From Deltaproteobacteria bacterium (GTDB taxonomy: Bacteria > Myxococcota > UBA796 > SXON01), in the NCBI GenBank assembly GCA_947483545.1, contig CANKNP010000120.1, positions 1-13,231 of the forward strand: a stretch of DNA of 13,231 nucleotides. Reading direction: 5' to 3'. Of the stretch, positions 8,615 through 13,231 are shown in pieces. The notes under the pieces are model-generated. The model searched no databases and was not told the origin of the DNA. It saw only the letters and a list, made by a program, of their open reading frames with translations. Made by a program: the position numbers and the translations under genes. Each line of letters opens with the position of its first letter. Position 1 is the stretch's first letter.

Positions 8615-11549
8615 AGTATCGAAGGTTGGACGACCGGTAGGAATCCGGGACCTCCCCCTGCATCCCCTCCAGGAGCGCGCGCCGATAGGCCTCGGGGGTG
8701 TCGAACTGCTCAGGGGCTGGCAGCGGCATGTCGCTGCTGCGACCCTGGTCTCCGCCGCGCGGCTCCCCGCCTTGCTCGCCCGACCCCGACTCGGCCCCGC
8801 CGCTTTGCGCCATCGACTGCATCGCCTGTTGGGCCTGCTTCAGCGCGTCCCGCGCTTCTTGAATGCCGTCGCCCGCTGCCTGCTGCCCGCCCGAAGCAGA
8901 CATCGCATCCCCCTCCCCCATCGCCTTCGCGGCCCGCTCGGCCTCCTCCGTCGCCTGCTCGGTGCCGCGCTCCAGGCCTGGAGCCTTCATCGGCAGGTTC
9001 CGCGCCACGCTCTCCGCCTCCTTCTGCAGGTCCCCCGCCCGCTCCGAGATCTGACGCTGCTCGGTCGCGAGCTGCTCCAGCGCCTCCTGCAACTTCGGAG
9101 AAGCCTGCGCCTCAGCCAGCTTGTCCAGCAGCGCCACGATGCGCTCCGCGTCGGCGCGCACGGGCGGGATGCTCTTCCCCAGCTCGACCGCTCCCGGCGA
9201 CGCCGCACGATCTCGGCCGGCCCATCGCATCAGGGTGGAGAGGCTGTTTGCTTCGGCTGCGACGCTCTCCGCGCGCCCCCGGGTCCGGTCGCCGTTGCGG
9301 GACCGGGCGGCGTCCAGGAGCCCATCCGCTTCCGCACGGAGATCCGACGCGCCGCGAAAGGTCACCCCTCCCAAGGGCCCCGCCGCAGCGACGATGCCCG
9401 CGGAGGCGGTCGAAGCGGAGCGCGCCAGCGCCTCGATCTGCTCCCAAACCGCCTGCGCCTGATCGAGGTCGCCTCCGAACTTCTCCCGGGCGGCCTCGGT
9501 CCGCTCCCGCAGTTTCGCCTGGTCCGCCTGTAGGACCTCCAACTTCTTATCGAGGCTCTTCATCGCCTCCCCCAGGGCATTGTCCCCCTGCTTCTGCCGT
9601 TCTTGCAGGTCGTCGAGCCCGTCGGCGAGCTCTTGCATCTGCTCGGCGATTCGGTCCATCAGCTGCTTCGCGTCGTCGAACCGGCCCTCCCGGAGCGCGC
9701 GCTGGGCCTCTTTGATCATGTCGGAGAGCCGATCGGCGCCCTGGTTCGCGAACTCGGCGAGCGACGTTTCGCCCATCTGCGCCGCCGCCGCCTTCAGCGT
9801 CCGGAGCATCCGCTCCAGCTGATCGAGCCTGGCCATGGCAGCGGCTGCGTTGGCCGCATCCACCTTCTCGAAGTCTCGGCGCATCTCCCCAGCCTCCGCT
9901 GCCATCTGCGCCGCCACCTGAGTCAACTCCGCCAGCGCGGCCTGCTGGACCATGCGGTCGAACAGCAAAATCGCGCCCTCCAACGTGACCAAGTGGGCCC
10001 GCTGACGCTCCACCAACGCGTTCGTGTCGGCGGAGGCGATCCGGGCCGGGAGCCCCCGAACCAACGAGAGCAGCGCTCGCCGGTGATCTTCCAGCTCCCG
10101 GAGCGCCATCCGATCCGCCTCCACGCCTTGCCCAAGGGACCAGGACCGGGCGAGCAATGCGTCCACCGCCTCGTACCGGTCGTCGGCCCGCTTGGCCCAC
10201 GATGCCGCATCCTCAGCGCGCGTCACCATCGGCTCCGGGTCCAGCAGGAAGTCCGCGAGGACGAGCACTAGGGCATCGCGAAGCTCTCGTCGTGCGAGCA
10301 GCATCTTCGACCCGCCGCCCCGCCCGCCGGACACCTCGAGATGAATCGCCGCCGACCAGCCGGCCTTCACCCCCGACACCTCATCGTTGTCCCAGGCCTT
10401 GATGCGCAGCTCCGCGGAACTACCCGGCTTCAACCCAAGCTGTTGCGGCGTCAGACTCAGCCGATCATCCAAGTCCCGAGGCAGGTTCGCCGGCTCGCGG
10501 ACGGTGACCTCGCGCACCGCATCCCCCTCGCGGACCTCGACAACCACCTTGCCAATCCCGTAGTCATCATGCACGTGCCAGGGAAAGCCCACGGGCTGAT
10601 CGACGGCGGCGGCCACGCGGTTCCGCTGCACGTCGACGGTGACCTCCGGCGCGAGGTCCGGGTCGACGATGACGCGGTAGTCCGGAGAGGGGAGCCGCAC
10701 CCCCTCGCCCTCGAAGTGAAAACGCCAGACACTCTCGGGGGGTGCCTTCGTCGGAATGGAGAAGGCGGCGCGCCACCCCCGGTCCGGGCTGGCCTCCGCC
10801 GGCTCTTCGGCGCCGAACGCCTCCAGCACCGCGGACGACCAGGCCCGCTCCGCCCGGGCGGCGACCTCAATGCGCGTGCCCGGCGGTGCGTGGACCTCCC
10901 CGTTGGAGTTCGGAACTTCCAGCGGCGAAAGCTGCGTATAGGTCGGGAACAGGTAGCGGAGCGTGATGTCGCCGACGACGGCGCGAGGGCCGGTCTCGAC
11001 CCGCTTCACCATGCCCGGCGCCGCCGCACCGCGAAACGCCGACATCACAGCGCTGGGTCCAAGGGGCAACGACGATGAAGCCAAGAGCAGCCCCGTCGCC
11101 GCCAACGCCGCGAGAACCCAGAGCCCCGCAGGCCGCGCGGGCACCGCCTCGGCCGGCGGGAGCGTCTCGACCGGGACGGCGACGCGCCGTGCCATGCGAT
11201 CCACCAGCGCGGCCGATCCCATCGGCCTGGCGGTTCGGTCGAGCACCGTCAGCAACTCCCCCGCCAACGCAGGTCGCAAGGACTCCGCCCGCATGGCCTG
11301 CCGCCGCAGCTCTGCGGCACGTGGCAACGCTCGCCAATGCCAGGCAGCACCCGCGCAGGCCGCCACGAGCACGCCGATCGCCAACGGGCTCGGGGGCCGT
11401 ACGCCCAGATTCAGCGCCACGACGGCCAGCAACCAGCCGCCCGCGACCACCACGACGAAGCAAGCTAGCCCCGACAGGCCGAGCAAGCGCTGCTCCCGCC
11501 GGGCGAAGCGGCGAAGGTGGTCGAGGATGAGCTGGCGCGGATCGGTCAC
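8592..11549 (-). CDS. DUF4175-like membrane protein with long periplasmic coiled-coil region
   Basis: Large protein of 985 residues. Transmembrane segments lie at about 23-48, 55-72 and 141-160. Arg-rich flanks at 1-21 and 73-92 put the N-terminus and the loop inside, and everything after about 162 outside. A beta-rich section (about 185-405) contains YLFPTYTQLSP (199-209), resembling the P-x-Y-T-x-x-x-P signature of DUF4175 proteins. Residues about 415-710 and 735-915 are Glu/Ala/Gln/Arg-rich helical coiled coil. Then comes a Gly/Ser/Gln-rich linker (about 885-940) and a conserved-looking tail, PDSYRSSNLRYYEELVRQ. The biochemical role of DUF4175 is unknown; the family is repeatedly found with MoxR/DUF58/VWA genes. 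The GTG start at 11549 forms a GTGA overlap with the kinase stop, and the 3' end overlaps the next gene by 23 bases. The family call is by motif and architecture only. Confidence 0.85.
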   Translation of the reverse strand: MTDPRQLILDHLRRFARREQRLLGLSGLACFVVVVAGGWLLAVVALNLGVRPPSPLAIGVLVAACAGAAWHWRALPRAAELRRQAMRAESLRPALAGELLTVLDRTARPMGSAALVDRMARRVAVPVETLPPAEAVPARPAGLWVLAALAATGLLLASSSLPLGPSAVMSAFRGAAAPGMVKRVETGPRAVVGDITLRYLFPTYTQLSPLEVPNSNGEVHAPPGTRIEVAARAERAWSSAVLEAFGAEEPAEASPDRGWRAAFSIPTKAPPESVWRFHFEGEGVRLPSPDYRVIVDPDLAPEVTVDVQRNRVAAAVDQPVGFPWHVHDDYGIGKVVVEVREGDAVREVTVREPANLPRDLDDRLSLTPQQLGLKPGSSAELRIKAWDNDEVSGVKAGWSAAIHLEVSGGRGGGSKMLLARRELRDALVLVLADFLLDPEPMVTRAEDAASWAKRADDRYEAVDALLARSWSLGQGVEADRMALRELEDHRRALLSLVRGLPARIASADTNALVERQRAHLVTLEGAILLFDRMVQQAALAELTQVAAQMAAEAGEMRRDFEKVDAANAAAAMARLDQLERMLRTLKAAAAQMGETSLAEFANQGADRLSDMIKEAQRALREGRFDDAKQLMDRIAEQMQELADGLDDLQERQKQGDNALGEAMKSLDKKLEVLQADQAKLRERTEAAREKFGGDLDQAQAVWEQIEALARSASTASAGIVAAAGPLGGVTFRGASDLRAEADGLLDAARSRNGDRTRGRAESVAAEANSLSTLMRWAGRDRAASPGAVELGKSIPPVRADAERIVALLDKLAEAQASPKLQEALEQLATEQRQISERAGDLQKEAESVARNLPMKAPGLERGTEQATEEAERAAKAMGEGDAMSASGGQQAAGDGIQEARDALKQAQQAMQSMAQSGGAESGSGEQGGEPRGGDQGRSSDMPLPAPEQFDTPEAYRRALLEGMQGEVPDSYRSSNLRYYEELVRQ

Positions 11550-12991
11550 GAAGAAGCCAAACCCCCAAGAAGAGCGCTCGCATCCGGGAAGGTAAGGCGA
11601 AACCGCGTGCCGTCACCTGGGGTGCTCTCCACCTGGATCCTCGCGCCGTGCTCCTCCGCCACGCGGTGGACGATCGCGAGGCCAAGCCCCGTGCCCTCGC
11701 CGGGGGGGCGCGTCGTGAAAAAAGGCTCCAAGATCCGGCCAAGGTGCTCAGGCGAAATGCCATGACCGTCGTCCACGACATCCACCTCAGTGCCTGACGC
11801 GAGCGCCGCGGCGCGAACGGAAACGATTTTCGCCCCGGCCGCGCCGGCGTTGAGCAGCAGGTTCACGAACAACTGGTGCAGCTTCGCAAGCTCCCCGTAG
11901 ACGATCGGCTCACCGCGCACGTCGAGCGGCAACTGCACCTCCCGGAAGGTGGGCTGATGGCGCACCGTCGCGATCGCCTCCTCGAGCACCGATCGAACGG
12001 ACACCAACTCCAGCTCACGCCGCTCCGTGCGTGCGAAGTCCAAGAGGTTTCGGAGAATGGCGTGCATCCGCTCCACCTCCGAACGGGACCGCCCCACCAG
12101 CTCCTGCCCCAGAGCCTCGTCCACGCCGCCGACCAGCAGCTCAAGGTACGCCCGGACCGCCGCGAGGGGATTTCCGAGCTCATGGGCCAGCCCAGCCGCG
12201 AGCCGGCCAACGCTGGCCAACTTCTCGCTGCGAAGCAGGGCATCCTGGGCACGCTGAAGCTCCACGTTGGCCTGCGTGAGCTGTTGAAGCTGCTCGTCCG
12301 TCCGCTTGCGATAGCCCCCCAGCGCCTCCGCGAGCCGGTTCAAGGTCTGGGCGAGCGCCTGAAACTCCTCGGCGAAGGAGCCCACCTTCTCGTCGCCAAA
12401 GCGAGTTTCGAACGCGCCCGCCGCGATGGCGTCCGTGCCCCGCTGAAGCTCCGCCACCGGGCCGAGCACCGTGCGACGGAACAGCACAAAACCAAAAAGG
12501 ACCACCGCGGTCGCGGAGAAAACGGCGTGCAGCCCAATGACGGTCCAGACGGGACCAGAAACGGAGCCTTCATCGATTCGGACCGCGACGACCGCGATCG
12601 GCCGCCCTGGCCCCCCTACCGGCGCCAGCACCCGCATGCCAAGCAGCGTGCTCTCGGTCGTGATCTCCCGAGAAACAAACACGCTCGTGACCGCGGCGCC
12701 GGCAAGCGCCGAATCCCCCGCGAGGCGCTCTCCCGACGGAGAATAGACGGTCAACGCGCCGAGTCGGCCGCGCCGGTGGGACTCCAACACCCGCGACCAG
12801 TCCCCCCGCGGCGTGGTGGACAACTCCCGGGCTACGACCGCCGCGGCGCCCTCCGCGACCGAAGTCGTTGCATCGCGCAGAACGCTCCGGGTGACGAGGT
12901 ACAACACCCCGCCGTCCAACACCGCGACAAGCACCGTGAGGAGCGCAAGATTCAGCCCGATTTCAGCCCAAAGGCCGGCTCGACGACGCAC
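11546..12991 (-). CDS. Membrane sensor histidine kinase (HAMP, HisKA, HATPase), orphan
   Basis: Predicted inner-membrane histidine kinase of 481 residues, reading from a GTG at 12991. TM1 spans about residues 10-35, a periplasmic sensor region about 36-147, TM2 about 148-172 and a HAMP linker about 173-226. The HisKA helix has the phospho-acceptor in LAHELGNP (H270). The ATPase domain shows an N box ending NLLLNAG (N381), a G1 box DDGHGI (about 407-412), an F box EPFFTT and a G2 box GEGTGLGLAIV (about 431-441), so all catalytic boxes look intact. The sensor region matches no domain I recognise. The GTG is chosen because MRRRAGLW just before TM1 is a normal inside-positive start with GGGG four bases upstream. 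An in-frame GTG at 13063 (weak AGGA) would add 24 residues, and the frame is open to an ATG at 13162, but that extension is Arg/Pro-rich and unconvincing. The stop overlaps the next start as GTGA. No response regulator lies in the window. Confidence 0.93.
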   Translation of the reverse strand: MRRRAGLWAEIGLNLALLTVLVAVLDGGVLYLVTRSVLRDATTSVAEGAAAVVARELSTTPRGDWSRVLESHRRGRLGALTVYSPSGERLAGDSALAGAAVTSVFVSREITTESTLLGMRVLAPVGGPGRPIAVVAVRIDEGSVSGPVWTVIGLHAVFSATAVVLFGFVLFRRTVLGPVAELQRGTDAIAAGAFETRFGDEKVGSFAEEFQALAQTLNRLAEALGGYRKRTDEQLQQLTQANVELQRAQDALLRSEKLASVGRLAAGLAHELGNPLAAVRAYLELLVGGVDEALGQELVGRSRSEVERMHAILRNLLDFARTERRELELVSVRSVLEEAIATVRHQPTFREVQLPLDVRGEPIVYGELAKLHQLFVNLLLNAGAAGAKIVSVRAAALASGTEVDVVDDGHGISPEHLGRILEPFFTTRPPGEGTGLGLAIVHRVAEEHGARIQVESTPGDGTRFRLTFPDASALLGGLASS

Positions 12992-13059
12992 ACGACCCCG
13001 TATCGTGGCCGCCGACCCGCGCGCTCGGCGAACCTCGCGTCCGGCTCGGCGGTCTCTTT

Positions 13060-13133
13060 GCACCGTTCCTATCGGCGGAATGCGACGGTCCGTCGAAGAC
13101 GCCGGGCCCGCCGCCTTCCACCTGGAACGGTGC
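13060..13133 (-). repeat. 10-base inverted repeat; possible structured 5' leader
   Basis: GCACCGTTCC at 13060-13069 is the exact reverse complement of GGAACGGTGC at 13124-13133. Read as minus-strand RNA, this outer 10-pair stem is followed by an inner seven-pair stem (GGTGGAA with TTCCGCC, one G-U). Near the tip is a further hairpin, CGACG-GAC-CGTCG (about 13083-13095). The 3' arm contains AGGAACGGTG, i.e. the weak ribosome-binding site and GTG at 13063, the alternative kinase start. A regulatory leader is possible but unproven. Confidence 0.4.
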
Positions 13134-13162
13134 GGGTAGGGGCCAGCCCGGCGCCAAGTCAA
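13133..13162 (-). promoter_or_regulatory. Weak candidate sigma-70-type promoter for the operon
   Basis: On the minus strand TTGACT (13162-13157) is a near-consensus -35, followed after 18 bases by TACCCG (13138-13133), a poor -10. The stretch 13157-13200 is clearly more A+T-rich than its surroundings, as promoter regions often are in G+C-rich genomes. The -10 element is weak, so this is only the best candidate seen. Part of the spacer is an arm of the 13-base inverted repeat. Confidence 0.2.
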
Positions 13163-13215
13163 GCACTTCTATGAACTTAGGCCGGTGTTGTTTGTCCAGC
13201 GTCCGGGCTGGCCCC
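13139..13215. repeat. 13-base perfect inverted repeat, 51-base spacer
   Basis: GGGGCCAGCCCGG at 13139-13151 is the exact reverse complement of CCGGGCTGGCCCC at 13203-13215. Allowing one bulged base, three more pairs (CGC/GCG) extend it inward. Each arm is itself close to a palindrome (GGGC-2-GCCC). The A+T-richer spacer holds the TTGACT box. It could be a pair of operator sites, a DNA or RNA hairpin, or part of the end of an upstream gene. An 11-13 base piece of the arm also occurs inside the DUF4175 gene (10782-10794), so chance cannot be excluded. Confidence 0.5.
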
Positions 13216-13231
13216 GGTGCAGGCGGGCAGC

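Noticed and set aside
8202..9533. Plus-strand open frame of 443 codons spanning the 5' end of the peptidase gene and the 3' end of the DUF4175 gene
   Set aside because: It crosses a real gene junction on the other strand, is rich in Arg, Leu and Pro, and has no motifs. It is a composition artefact.
10782..10794. GTCCGGGCTGGCC inside the DUF4175 gene, identical to 13201-13213 in the leader
   Set aside because: It lies in a well-defined coding stretch with no second arm nearby. It is most likely a chance G+C-rich match, and it lowers confidence in the leader repeat.
10867..11781. Minus-strand frame of 304 codons overlapping the kinase 3' end and the DUF4175 5' end
   Set aside because: It is out of frame with both real genes and Gly/Ala/Arg-rich without motifs. 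The GTGA junction of the two recognised genes explains the region.
11876..13174. Plus-strand open frame of 432 codons opposite the histidine kinase
   Set aside because: The minus strand carries all kinase boxes; the antisense product is Arg/Pro/His-rich and featureless.
12963..13229. Minus-strand frame open from the right edge to 12963, possibly the 3' end of an upstream operon gene overlapping the kinase
   Set aside because: The overlap length would suit this operon, but the translation is Pro/Arg/Ser/Gly-rich without structure, its third positions are less G+C-rich than in the genes, and it crosses the A+T-richer patch and both inverted repeats. Sequence beyond the edge would settle it.
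13177..13230. Seventeen codons ending in TAA at 13177-13179 (minus strand) that could be the tail of an upstream gene
   Set aside because: It is too short to judge. The tail looks plausible, but no homology or motif can be claimed from the window.

Overview
This is a G+C-rich (about two thirds by eye) bacterial window in which every gene I can support lies on the minus strand. Together they form one tightly packed eight-gene array, about 12.9 kb long, read from the right end to the left. Each gene overlaps the next by 4, 14 or 23 bases, mostly as ATGA, GTGA or TTGA stop/start overlaps, so this looks like a single translationally coupled operon. The predicted inner-membrane topologies, the Tat-type signal and the metallopeptidase-TPR protein point to a Gram-negative. 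A high-GC Myxococcota-like (former Deltaproteobacteria) genome is my best guess; the window has no phylogenetic marker, so this is weak.

Layout in transcription order: (i) 12992-13231, a leader region with a relatively A+T-rich patch, a weak promoter candidate and two adjacent long perfect inverted repeats; (ii) a membrane sensor histidine kinase with no response regulator in view (11546-12991); (iii) a DUF4175-type membrane protein with a huge coiled-coil extracytoplasmic region (8592-11549); (iv) a secreted HExxH peptidase-MA-like protein with a TPR tail (7049-8614); (v) a MoxR-family AAA+ ATPase (6027-7052); (vi) a soluble DUF58 protein (5128-6030); (vii) a BatA-type membrane protein with a VWA domain (3047-5131); (viii) a Tat-exported DUF4159 protein (2308-3060); (ix) a second membrane VWA protein with a DUF1355-like glutamine-amidotransferase-fold domain (119-2311); (x) 118 bases with a GC hairpin but no convincing gene.

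How it may work together: MoxR ATPases are known to be encoded with DUF58 and VWA partners and are thought to act as chaperones that remodel or assemble metal- or envelope-associated complexes. Here MoxR and DUF58 should be cytoplasmic. The two VWA proteins, DUF4159, the DUF4175 protein and the metallopeptidase should face the periplasm, with short Arg-rich cytoplasmic loops available to the ATPase. The kinase at the head of the operon, with its own periplasmic sensor region, suggests the machine is tied to envelope sensing. That link is inference. The best leads are the kinase-plus-peptidase additions to the MoxR/DUF58/VWA core, the series of cysteine-less amidotransferase-like folds in three consecutive genes, and the structured leader.
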